This document shows, piece after piece, positions 30,896-41,838 of a stretch of 64,000 nucleotides of DNA. The DNA comes from Crotalaria pallida. Taxonomy: Eukaryota > Streptophyta > Magnoliopsida > Fabales > Fabaceae. The stretch covers positions 6,200,001-6,264,000 of the forward strand of contig CM075653.1 of the NCBI GenBank assembly GCA_037953625.1, written 5' to 3'. The notes below the pieces were generated by a model. It saw only the letters and a list, made by a program, of their open reading frames with translations, searched no databases and had not been told where the DNA came from. A program made the position numbers and the translations under genes. The first letter of the stretch is position 1, and each line of letters starts with the position of its first letter.

Positions 30896-33576
30896 TGCAA
30901 CACCCTTATCTTTTATAAAGGGAATAAAATAATTTATTAAAGACTGTTGCAGCGGAAAAGTAAAATTCTCTTTATTCAAGATCAGTGAATAAAATTTTTC
31001 TTTAAAGTATATCATTTCGATGTTACAATGGATCAAGTCCAGTCATTAAATAATTGAGCATCTTCCTTTTTCCTCCTAAGTCTCTGGCTTGAAAGGTGAA
31101 CCGACTATGGCTGCTACTTTTACTACCACCAGACATGGTAGATGGGAGTAAATCACTTGTCATATCACGTCAACAGATTAATGATTGAACAACATACACA
31201 TACACCACAAACCACAATGCAAATGATGCATGCTAAACAAGAGTCTTATCACTGAGAGTTATTAACTTATTAATTTGTATGCAATGTCCGACTCTTTCAC
31301 TCATTTCCCCGAAAGGATTTATATGTACATTTGTCACTTTCAATAAACATCTTAACGGTATAAGGGTCACGCGTACACTGGGTCCTGACGCCTATAGATA
31401 CAGTCCATCGTATCTGCACTAGGTCCTTTCCCAAGGGACACGCCATACCAGGACATCAACTCTGATATACTGCCTACAGATAGTGTCCTATCTGCACTAG
31501 GCCTCTTCCCTCAAGACATAGTATATCGGGATCTCTGGATCCACCGCCTACAAATAACGTCATATTCGCACTAGGTCTCTTCCCACAAGACACGGTAAGA
31601 TCGGGATTCTAGTAGTATATCGCCTACGAATATTCTCCTATTCGCACTAGGCTCGTTCCCACCGGACACGATATACCGGGATTCTCATCATCCTTGTGTA
31701 CGTTCCTTATACTCATTTCACATAAAATACTCGTACCATCTGAATTCTTTCGAGCTTGACCTTCGTACCAAACCATGCATGAAGAAATCCTTATTCATTC
31801 TTCACTTTAATTTTATTCAATTCTTCTCATCATCGCATTCCACTTTTATTAGGAATTATTCTTGAATGATTGTTATCAACCTCAACAATCATTGAACTTA
31901 CATCATATACGATATCCCTAATCATCATTTTAATTATATAATCATTTGACATCATATTCATCACTTTAAATCTTCAAATATTCATAATTATCATTCCCAA
32001 AGTCAATAAAGAAGTTTGGTTAAGGCTAAGTGTCATAAAAATTGGTAATTCACACTTCAGGACCCAGAGTAATCGATTACCAAGGGGTGGTAATCGATTA
32101 CCACGAAAAATTCATAGTTCTGTGTACAGGTCAACCTGGTAATCGATTACCAGGGTTAGGTAATCGATTACCCTGCAGAAAACAGAACACAGAATTGAGG
32201 TTTTGACATACCAATCTTTGATGCACTTCTCCTAACCCGAAATCAACAGTATTCAAACACATAATATTACACATGTTAACACACTCATATCATCAAAGAA
32301 TCACCAATTCATAAATCAATTTCCACAAATTGCATAATCAACATAAATCACAACTTGACATGTGAAATCCAATTCCCTTGCACAATCATCAAATCTCAGT
32401 ATTCTATTAACCCATATTCATCGATTTAAACTTGCTTAAGTCAAGATTTTCATCAAGAACCATGGGTTGTCTTGGTCTCCAAACCAAGCAACCTTGTCAT
32501 GGTTTATACTGACCATATTACGCACATATATCATCACAAACCTTCAAACATTAATCCTAGCGATATGAATGAAATCTCCCATACCTATTAGAGGTGATTG
32601 AATGAATTCGGGGCTGGAAAGATTGAATTTGAATGAGAAGCAAAGCAATCAACAGCTTGAAGCCCAACCAAAAACAACTTCGGTGAGCTGATTTCATTAG
32701 GATTTTTCAATAAGAATAAACCATAGAAAATCGTGAACAAGAGTTAAAACATAAACTAGGATGTATAAACTTGAGATTAGAACAATTTTGAAGCTCGAAG
32801 GATGCTCGAGCTTACCACACGGATTCAAAGAACAGAGCTTTACGAATCTGAAATTCTGAATTTCAGATTTAAGCACCTAACTTTGCAGGATCATAAATCC
32901 TTCCACGCTCTACCAAATCGAACAAACATGGATTCTAATTAAAGAGGGGTTAACAAGCTTCACTTTGGTATAGGTTTTGTAAGGATTTGAGGCTTCGAAC
33001 TAGGAGAACGAATTGGAGAAAGTAAACACCAGAAAAACGAGTTCTGAGTGTTCTAGAGTGTTTGTTCATGAATATGAAGGGGTTTGATCACTTAAAACCT
33101 TAAAATAACCCCTCACAAATGTCCCTTTCAATCCAACACAGTGCAAGAGGTGATATTTTGCATAAATTTGTGGTTAAAAATGAGTAGAGCCCTTAGTTCA
33201 GTCTTAAACTGACTTACTTTTGGCTCAGCAGAGTCGTGTTAATCGATTACCTCAAACTGGTAATCGATTACCTCACTTAAAAATTGGTTAGATTTGAAAT
33301 TTTGACTAGGTAATCGATTACTGGCTCAGGTAATCGATTATTTAAGCTTTTTGGTCTCCAAATACAATTTCAACAGTTGGATTTGAAGATTAGAGGGTTA
33401 GGAAGCTTGTCTCCCAATTTGAGCACGATCCAACGGTTAACAAATGAGATATGACACGATCTTTGTGTGATGTTTTTACTAAAACTCACTTTGATGATTA
33501 TTCACAAATATTTTTTGATAGAAAATTAACCACACATGTAAATATTTTATATTTTAATAAAATTGGGGATGTTACA
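30896..33576 (-). mobile_element. solo LTR of a third Tekay-like gypsy family
   Basis: 2681 bp. In element sense it runs from TGTAACATCCCC to GGGTGTTGCA. The flanks are GTATA (30891-30895) and GTATG (33577-33581), a 5-bp duplication with one mismatch. It contains a tandem island (31365-31690) and eight copies of TAATCGATTA in four pairs. No internal region adjoins it. Confidence 0.78.
31365..31690. repeat. tandem-repeat island in the third gypsy LTR
   Basis: Four units of about 75-80 bp containing CGCCTAC(A/G)(A/G)AT, TATTCGCACTAGG and GACACG(A/G)TATA words, at about 1.89-2.2 kb from the LTR start in element sense. Confidence 0.82.
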
Positions 33577-33581
33577 GTATG

Positions 33582-34910
33582 CATAAATTGACGACCGCAT
33601 CTTAACAAATCATGATTTTTGAATATTGAGTCTTCACATAAGTTCACATTAGGGGTCATGATCTACTAGTTTAACGTGTCATGTGAATGATAATTGATTG
33701 CCATTTGTGCATGTTTAATATAGTTGAAAAATTGGATTATGATTATTTTTATTTGTTATTATAATATTTTAAACTTATAATATGTTAAAATTATAATATG
33801 TTTATGTTTTGATATGTTAGCTGAAAAATGAATTCAAACCAATCTATTTTTTTATATAGTGTAAAGAATATTATTTATACTAAATAAATTAAAAAAAAAA
33901 AAAGAAGATATGAAGTTAGTATTGTTATTGGAATGATAAGAGTAGAATAAGAAAATTACGCATGTCTCAAAAAATAATCTTACCAAAAATAATCTACAGA
34001 ACCTATGAAGGAGATGATGAATTTTGATTATTTTTCAAGAACATAATCTAAAATTATATTTTTCTAAAATTGTTTTTTAAATGAAGATTTAATAATCTAA
34101 TACACTGAAAATGAAAAAAAAATATACGACACACAATGGCAAAATAACCATAGTATAGGTAAATTTTTCAATTTGCACCCTCAAAAGTCAGAAATATTTC
34201 AATGAAAAAAATTAATTGATTTACACCCTTATAAATTGATACTTCAGATATAATTTAGTGAAATTATAATTTTTTATTTTTTAAAAATAAATAGTTTTAA
34301 TAACTTATAGCATAGATGATTATTAAAAAAATTTATATATATATTATTTAGTACTTTTTAATAAAAAAAAATCTTTAAATGCAAACAACAAATAAATTCA
34401 TTAATGAAGTCCATATTTGAAAATTCATTAAACTCATACATGTTACTTATATAACAATTTGCAAGTAGTCCCAATTATTGAATTAACACATGATGTACTC
34501 ATATTTGGTGTTTGCAAAACCTTCTTTCTTATCATAAGTCATTTTTACCTAATTCACGTAGTTTATGAAAAATAATTATTATTATCAAATTTATCAAAAA
34601 TTATGTTGTGATTCCAAAGTTATCCCTATTTAAAACTTTATAACTTTGTACAAAAAAAAAAAAACTTTACAACCTTATTTATCTTTCTCTCAATGTAATT
34701 ATTACCATATAATCCCTATGAAATTAGAAGGGTTGTATTTAGAATAAATTCTTTAATGTTACTCCTATATTCTAAAACGATTTATAAAAAAGATAAAAAA
34801 TCTACTAACACGATGCCTTATAATAATGGAAGGAGAGAGTATTTAATATTTATTTAATTGAATTTCATGTGTTATTTTTTAAAATCATTTTTATATCATT
34901 TTCCTTTTTT
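33582..34910. other. AT-rich DNA upstream of the cyclophilin gene
   Basis: No gene recognised. It contains the isolated copy of the 170-bp unit near 34250. Confidence 0.5.
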
Positions 34911-34914
34911 GGGC

Positions 34915-35100
34915 TTATAGCTATAACTTGGGCCACCACCAAGTAGTAGCAACTAGAAAGCCCAACCCACAAAATATGCAAAACCCTCAAAATCCTAAAA
35001 CCCTAGCAAGCAAGCAACCTAGCTACCCCTTTATTTAACCCATTTCTCTGCGCCTCTTCTCTTCATTCTTCGTTCTTCACTCCTTCGACAACTTCAATCT
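34915..35100 (+). promoter_or_regulatory. promoter and 5' leader of the cyclophilin gene
   Basis: Contains TTGGGCC and AGCCCAACCC (site II-like) near 34930-34970, a telo-box-like AAACCCTAG at about 35000 and a TATA-like TTTATTTAA near 35029. Site II plus telo-box is the usual set-up of plant housekeeping genes active in dividing cells. The transcription start is inferred at about 35055-35065. Confidence 0.6.
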
Positions 35101-35102
35101 AG

Positions 35103-35137
35103 GTATTCTTCTTCACTCTCTTTCTCTCTCTCTCTCT

Positions 35138-35175
<38 letters not shown>

Positions 35176-36153
35176 TACTCGTTTTGTTTGTGCACATTTC
35201 GAAGACTTGCAGGCTCACTATTGAATAAATAGCCTGTTAGTTCAAAGCATGTGCAATATCACATTTCGTCCTACTCTGTTATTAAAATCCTCATGTCTTG
35301 AGAGGGTTTTATGTAGAATGATGAACATTCTTAATTTTAACCCACATGCTTTATTTTTATTTTTGTTTTAATTAGGTTCTTTTCTTTTTCTTTTTTTTTT
35401 TAAAAAAAAGATAAAATTTTGATGTTCATTCTTTGGGTGTGCTTATGGACGGTCTTGTGCTGATTAGTAATGACGTCAGCACAAAACATTAAACCTAAGC
35501 TATATCTAATGTTGCCACCATGTTTATGTTTTGGTGTGTTTCTATGATTATGTTGGAAAAACACTATTTCATTGTGGCATATATTGTAATTTCTGTTTTT
35601 ATTTTTAGGTCAGGAATTTTTTAGAACCCCCTTGCATGTAATTTTTCGTTTGAGGTATTTTTCTTTTAAAATATACGAGTAACCGTTTGTTTGGGCTTTC
35701 AAAAAAGTGATTTTTATAAAAAATTCATTTGTTAGTAAGCAGAAAAAAATAGATTTGAAAGAGCTTGATATCAACTTTTATTAAAATCTTCCGATTTTTT
35801 TTTGTTAAAGTCAAACCAAACTAATCAGAAGAGATTTTAATTCTAATTAATCACTCTTGTGGAAAAAAAAAGCTTAAACAGATGTGCAGTGAAATATTTT
35901 TTTATTTGTTGGTCATGCCATAATTGTTTCAGAAATAAGAAAGGATGTAATGGTTGCTGCAATGCTTTTATCACAGTTAATAGCGGTATTTTGTAACTTG
36001 ATACACCAACTATGTTTTTATTCATTTAGATGTAGTTTAAGCTGCGTTTTGATTAAACGACACAGCATTACTCTATCAAAAAGCATATCTTTTAGGAGTC
36101 TACTTATATCTCAATATGTTCTAACGGATTTTATGATGTTATTACATGCTTAG
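35103..36153 (+). other. probable leader intron of the cyclophilin gene
   Basis: A donor CTAG|GTATTC lies at 35102/35103. Two acceptors are possible: GCTTAG at 36153, or GGTAG at 36181, eight bases before the ATG. A branch-like CTAAC is at 36121. The intron has a (CT)n tract followed by a T run of nearly 40 bases at 35124-35175. Leader introns commonly raise expression of plant housekeeping genes. Confidence 0.55.
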
Positions 36154-36189
36154 GAAGTTTTGTTGCTGTGAATCTTGGTAGTGGTCAAG

Positions 36190-36714
36190 ATGTCGAATCC
36201 GAAAGTTTACTTTGATATTCTAATTGGAAAGATGAAAGCTGGGAGAGTAGTCATGGAGCTTTTTGCTGATGCTACCCCTAAAACAGCAGAAAACTTCAGA
36301 GCTCTTTGCACCGGAGAAAAGGGGATAGGAAGATCCGGTAAACCTTTGCATTACAAAGGATCTGCATTTCATCGCATTATCCCGCAGTTTATGTGTCAAG
36401 GAGGAGATTTCACCAGAGGGAATGGAACGGGAGGGGAGTCAATTTACGGCTCGAAATTTTTGGATGAGAATTTCAAGCTGAAGCACACCGGTCCTGGTAT
36501 CCTATCAATGGCAAATGCTGGACCTAACACAAATGGCTCGCAGTTCTTTATATGTACAAGCAAGACACCATGGCTTGATGGCAAACATGTTGTGTTTGGA
36601 AAAGTTGTTGATGGATACAGTGTAGTGCAGGAGATGGAGAAGGTGGGTTCTGCTAGTGGAAGTACTTTGGAACCAGTTGTTATTGAAGATTGTGGTGAGA
36701 TAAAGGAGAACTGA
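36190..36714 (+). CDS. cytosolic cyclophilin, peptidyl-prolyl cis-trans isomerase
   Basis: A 174-residue single-domain cyclophilin A-type enzyme that isomerises X-Pro bonds and binds cyclosporin; expected in the cytosol and nucleus, since no signal or transit peptide is seen. Active-site residues are all present: R62 (FHRIIPQF), F67, Q70, Q118 and F120 (GSQFFICT), W128 (PWLDGKHVVFG) and H133. The plant-specific loop GIGRSGKPLH at 45-54 is the extra seven-residue insert of plant cytosolic members. The coding part has one exon and the length is normal for the group. I start at ATG 36190; the five upstream open codons begin with TTG and precede or overlap a possible splice site. Its 3' end faces the RAF1-like gene. 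This is the clearest intact host gene in the window. Confidence 0.95.
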   Translation: MSNPKVYFDILIGKMKAGRVVMELFADATPKTAENFRALCTGEKGIGRSGKPLHYKGSAFHRIIPQFMCQGGDFTRGNGTGGESIYGSKFLDENFKLKHTGPGILSMANAGPNTNGSQFFICTSKTPWLDGKHVVFGKVVDGYSVVQEMEKVGSASGSTLEPVVIEDCGEIKEN

Positions 36715-36910
36715 GTTGATGCAGGGGATGTTTCATGAGATGTAATAACACTGTTACTAAATTCTAAAATGTGTAGATTGAGCCATTGAGGTTACTATCA
36801 GTGTTTTATGTATATTACTAGTTACTGGTCAATATTTTTCTTATCTGTTATTTCATGTGACCCAATTTTTTACTGCTTGATGATAATAAAGAATGTGATC
36901 TCTATTTCCT
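36715..36910 (+). terminator. 3' UTR and polyadenylation region of the cyclophilin gene
   Basis: An AATAAAG motif at about 36886 lies roughly 170 bases after the stop, after T-rich sequence. This is a plausible plant near-upstream signal. Confidence 0.55.
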
Positions 36911-37600
36911 GATGGATGTTTCCTATTATGCCTTTTTGGATTGAGAAAATGTTGATTTTGTTCTGGCGAAATTTTATGTGATGAATTGCTAGCTTGCTTT
37001 ATATTCCTAAATCCTAAGGATCAAATGAGAATAGTTCTCTCTCTATATACGTGTTTTCACAAGCAGGGTGTATTGGTATATACAAAGATCATTGAAGTTT
37101 GTATCATCTTGATCTCCTAACAGAAACTCGAAGTAGTATGCAGATGAAGGACTGAGATAAAAAAAAAAAAAAGGTAAAGTCAGAAAATTTGGATGTTTAG
37201 TAACAAGTGTTCTGATAAGTTACAATATTTGTGACTGTTTTTCACATTTCTTGCAAAAAAGGTACACATTCAGTATCTAATAAACGATAAGAGCGCAACA
37301 TTACGCTTTTTATTTGAGTTTTTTCAAGGGTAGTTTTCCCGCATTGAGGTCTTACATTCGCAAGATTCAAGAATTGCTCCCTAATCACTTGTTTAGTAGC
37401 AACATATCTTTAAGTACATAACTATAATGACATTTAGGAGAGAAAAAAGATTGAATTCATCTAATAATAATAATAATAATAATAGAAAAGATTACAACAA
37501 ATCTCTTAATTAAAAGAGATCCTTATTGTGTGACAAGTGTTTGAACTTTGAACAAGTAGTGTATTTGTAACCATTAACCATTATACCCAATGTCCTGTTC
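36911..37600. other. intergenic region between two convergent genes
   Basis: No coding sequence on either strand. In particular I do not find the missing RAF1 beta domain on the minus strand. It has an A run near 37160 and an (AAT)n run at about 37462-37485. Confidence 0.6.
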
Positions 37601-39468
37601 CTACCCTTCTTTCAGTTCCTCAAGAATAGCACTTTTAGCTTTCTCAGTTTGTGCAACACTCAGTGCCTGTTCCAAAGCAGCATTTCTTTGAAAGGAGTTT
37701 CTATTATGTTCCCTACTCTGCCTATAATACATGAAAGCAAGACAATCTCCAGGGAGAGTATAATCAAAATTCTCCCTTCCTTTCTCATCCTTTCTGCTTG
37801 GAAAATCCTTAATGGAACGCGCAAGCTCTTGTGCCCCATTCACATCAAGTTTGTTTTCAACAATGAATTGTGCAGCAGAGGCACGTTGTGTGGCACTCAG
37901 AAGCCTTATTTCATATAGCAATTGTTCTCCACCAATGTCAAAGGCTGCAATGATTTGCTGGTCAGTGTTTGATTGGAGGAGAGAGTCACGTACCTGTAGA
38001 ATTGGAACCAGAATACATCAGATGATGATTAAAAATACACAGTACATAAGCTTTGCTATATCTTTTAACATCTTTCTAATAATCGGAGCTCGCAAAGCTG
38101 GTCGGTCCGAACCGACTCGATAAATGCATAGATTTCGGGTCTTTTTAGCCTAATTTAAATGGATCATGAGTCAATTTGTCTGAGCCATAAAAGAACTTGT
38201 TCGGTAACCTCAAAAAGTTGTCTAGGTATCGAGTTTAAACATTAGCTTTTTCGACTCGAATAGCTTGGTTTTTTCAGCTCAGCTCAATCTGTCCCAAGTT
38301 TACATAAAACCAGTCTAAACCTGACTCGCCCACACAAATCATCAGCTCTACCAATGCTAAATATATCCAATGTCTTGAAAATTGCAATTGTTTGTTTATT
38401 CTTGAGAGTTATGTATTTGATAAAAATAAGAAATAAGTAAAGGTCTCTTGTATGTAATCAAATTTTTACTTCTATACTTGTTATATCATATTTCTCATCC
38501 ATTGCTAAAGGATAAGATCACTATCATATTCATAAATAGAGTGAAGTACCAATTTCGTTTATGATATTTTTTTTAGTGTACCAACTTAGTTCTTGAAAAT
38601 GTGTAAATATCAATTTGGCCTTTCAAGATTTTCGGATATAGCAATTTAGTCCCTCAAGATTTTCGGATATACCAATTTAATCCTTAAAACATGAAAATTT
38701 TGAGGGACCAAGTTGGTACGTCTAAAAATCTTGGGAGACTAAATGTGAATTTATAAATTTTCAGAGAATAAGTTGATACACTGACAAACATTAAGGACGA
38801 AGTTGGTACTTCACTCTTAAACAAGATGAATGAATGAGAATATACAAGTGAAAAATGATTTTTATCCCTCCCAAGTGTTTAATAGATACACGTATAGAGA
38901 GAAACACAAAGGAGTGTCCATTTACATATACTTCCTTTATTTTTAATCCAATAGTGTAAATTGTTACTAAAATTAAAATTACAACCCCCTACTATGAGCA
39001 GTTGTAACTAGTCAAAAAATAAATAAGATTAACACTGACAGTGTAAACCTTGACAGTTAATGCATAACCTATTTTATCTATGTATAAACAGATATATACC
39101 TGTGCTGCCACCACAAGCCGGTTCTGTTCAATAATAGAGATGCCAGTTTCCTCCTCTATGGAAGTAGGGGAAATCCCTTCTTGCAGTAGTGAAGGTATGA
39201 GAGGAGTATACTCATACCACAGGCCAAGCCTACAAGCAAGTACATGCAACTTAGAAGGGATGTCTAGTGAGGCAAATTTAGAAGGAAGAGGTGAAGGTGG
39301 AGGCCTGAAGGATCTGTGGAGATATAGTTGTTGTTTTTGTTTTTGTGGTGAATTAGGGGTGGCAGGTATGTATGGTGATGGGTTTATGCTCAAATTGCCT
39401 GGACTATTGGAAAGAGGTCTATAGTTGTTGAAGATAACAAGGGAATTGTTTACAGAGAGTGAGAGCAT
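37601..39468 (-). CDS. RAF1-like protein (Rubisco accumulation factor 1), alpha domain only
   Basis: Two exons: 39468-39100 (123 codons) and 37993-37601 (130 codons plus stop), joined CAG|GTATAT ... CTACAG|GTACGT in phase 0, giving 253 residues. RAF1 is a chloroplast chaperone that assembles Rubisco large-subunit dimers. The first 65 residues or so are Ser/Asn/Pro-rich, like a transit peptide. The family block starts at FRPPPSPLP, and continues with LACRLGLWYEYTPLIPSL, TGISIIEQNRLVVAAQ, LLYEIRLLSATQR, NGAQELARSIKDFP and LAFMYYRQSREH. It ends with AILEELKEG and TAG, just after the alpha-helical domain. Full plant RAF1 is roughly 430-450 residues, with a C-terminal beta domain that makes the dimer; that half is absent here. 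A foldback element sits in the intron. It may be a truncated duplicate or pseudogene, or an exon lies beyond what I can recognise; the sequence AAGG|GTAGGA at the stop could be a donor. Confidence 0.82.
38538..38818. mobile_element. foldback element in the RAF1-like intron
   Basis: The arms AGAGTGAAGTACCAA and, inverted from the right, AGAGTGAAGTACCAACTT enclose 281 bp. The words TAGTTC, TGGCCT, TAGTCC and TAATCC occur at 38587, 38616, 38647 and 38678. I could not fix a target duplication. Confidence 0.7.
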
Positions 39469-39654
39469 GGTTCCTAACTTAGTACCTTATCTGATATGAT
39501 AGATACCAGTATCACTAGAGAATTTTTTTGGGCAAAGAATATGTTCGTTCTTTCTTTCTTTCTTATCCATACGTGATACTATTAATTTAACTACCTTACC
39601 CACGGTTGAGGTTCCTTTCCTTCAAATTGGAACAATATATTCGTGAGTAATTGT

Positions 39655-39911
39655 TCAGATTGGTCCCTGATTTCGTAAGCGTCGGTCAAGTTAGTTCCTG
39701 ACTTTATAGAAATAGCATTTTAGTCTCTGAGATAATATTTTAATTCACATATGTCTCTGTCTTTATCCTATTTTAAAACAAATATATCTCTACGATAATG
39801 ACGGCAGAGACTAACTTAATCGACGTTCTCCTATCTCAATGACTAAATTGCTATTTCGATAAAGTCAGGGACTAACTTGACCGACGCCTACAAAGTCAGG
39901 GACCAATCTGA
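39655..39911. mobile_element. foldback element upstream of the RAF1-like gene
   Basis: 257 bp with ends TCAGATTGGTCCCTGA and its inverted copy. TGGTCC, TAGTTCC and TAGTCTC lie at 39661, 39692 and 39721. It starts about 190 bp before the RAF1-like start codon, so it could affect that promoter. Confidence 0.72.
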
Positions 39912-40032
39912 CCAATTCATATATTTGTTACATCATTTTTATTTATTTATTTATTTTACAAAGTCAAGTGTCACTCATTTTCATTAATTAAAAAATGAGA
40001 AAATAAGTTGGATATTGACCATGTAAAAGTTT

Positions 40033-41511
40033 GGCTTAATTATGTCTGGGGTCCCTGTAGTTTGGATCTCTTTTGTGAGATATCCCTATGTTTTTTTTTT
40101 TCAATGAATATACCCCTGTAGTTTACTCCGGTTAGGTATTTGCCCCCAGCTCCTTTTCCGGCGAGTTTTTGGGTGAGCTGGATCGCCGGAGCTTCACCTG
40201 GTTGACACGTGTTATACACATGGTAGTAACACGTGGCAGTCTACAGGGGTCCCTGTAGTGTGGACCTCTTTTGTGAGATACCCATATGTTTTTTTTAATG
40301 AATATACCCCTATAGTTTACTCCGATTAAGTATTTGCCTCCAGCTCCTTTTCCGACTAGTTTTTGGGTGAGTTGGACCGCCAGAGCTCCACCTGGAACCA
40401 CGTGTTATACACGTGGCTGTGATAGTCACTTAATTTTTTTTTAAATTGAAAAAAAATAATAAAATAATAAAATAAACTAATAAACTAAAAAAAAAACAAT
40501 CGAAATCAATTTGATGATATATCTTGCAAAGATTGAATTCTATAACTTAGATGAAATGATGTGTCAAAGGGTTAATGTCTGTGCTTGATTAATCAATTTT
40601 CTGGAAATGAAGACACTATATGTCCCTTAACATGCGTATATGCTTTTGTATGTATGTTCCTTTTTCAAAACTCCATCTTCTACTTCACATGTTTCTATTC
40701 TATTTGTTGTTCTTTTTTTTTCATTTTTATAATAAAAATGTCAATTGTTCTTGTGTTGCTCATTTTCGCATGTCAACTTGATCTCAAATGGTGACCTCGA
40801 AGAAGCTACAGATATGGAGCTGGAGGACTTCATGACTGAGAAGAAGAAGAACAAGACTTAGAAGAAGAAGAACCGAATGACTGAGGGAGAGAGAGGATGA
40901 CAGCTACACCGTGAGATATGGAGTGAGAACGCCGGAGAAAGATGCTGGTTGTGAGTGAGAGAAAAAGAACGAAGGAGATAGATGGATCGAATGGAAGGAA
41001 ATGAGAGGGATTATAATAAGCCACCTTTTTTTTTTAGTTTATTGATTTATTCTATTGGTTTATTATTTTTTTAATTTAAAAAAAAAATTAAGTGACTGCC
41101 ACGTGTATAACACGTGGCTCCAGGTGGAGCTCCGGCGGTCCAGCTCACCAAAAAACTCGTCGGAAAAGGAGCTGGGGGCAAATACCTAACCGGAGTAAAC
41201 TATAGAGGTATATTCGTTGAAAAAAAACATAGGGGTATCACACAAAAGAGGTCAAAACTACAGGGACCCCAGACATAATTAAGCCTTATTTTTTTTAATT
41301 TAAAAAAAATTTAAGAGACTATCACGTGTATAACACGTGCAGCCAAGTGGAGCTCCAGCGGTCCACCTCACCCAAAAACTCACCGGAAAAGGAACTGGGG
41401 GCAAATACCTAACCGGAGTAAACTACAGGGGTATATTCATTGGAAAAAAAAAACATAGGGGTATCTCACAAAAGAGATCCAAACTACAGGAATCCCAGAC
41501 ATAAATAAGCC
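40033..41511. mobile_element. Mutator-like foldback element with two nested shells
   Basis: 1479 bp, ends GGCTTAATTATGTC and inverted GGCTTATTTATGTC, with the perfect 9-bp duplication TAAAAGTTT at 40024-40032 and 41512-41520. Each outer arm is about 200 bp. A second pair of similar arms lies inside (about 40239-40435 and 41085-41287) and keeps its own GACATAATTAAGCC end on the right. The central loop is AT-rich with an AGAAGAAG region and no supported gene. Confidence 0.88.
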
Positions 41512-41838
41512 TAAAAGTTTTTTATACTATCCTCGCATTATCACCATTTGTAGGTTTATGGTCATTAACTTTTAAATAAAAGTAGAGATTAATGGGTGCG
41601 TATTGACATGTAAAGTTCTTTACACCGTCGGTTCATGCATCATCCACCATTCATTTGTATTACTTTTACATAAAAGTCAACAACCATAAACATATGTTGA
41701 TGAATGTTACATTGATGATATAAAAAAAAAAAACTTTACACTGTTAATGCACCAACTATATATTTCCTCTTCTAATGCAAATGAATAGTATATGATTATC
41801 GATAATCGATGCATATAAATTAAACTAAATAAATTAAA

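Noticed and set aside
35000..35010. Interstitial telomere repeat (AAACCCTAG)
   Set aside because: Only one copy, in a promoter-like setting with site II words; it is better read as a telo-box.
36175..36189. Five extra N-terminal codons for the cyclophilin
   Set aside because: The first codon is TTG and the stretch overlaps a possible splice acceptor. The conserved family start is the ATG at 36190.
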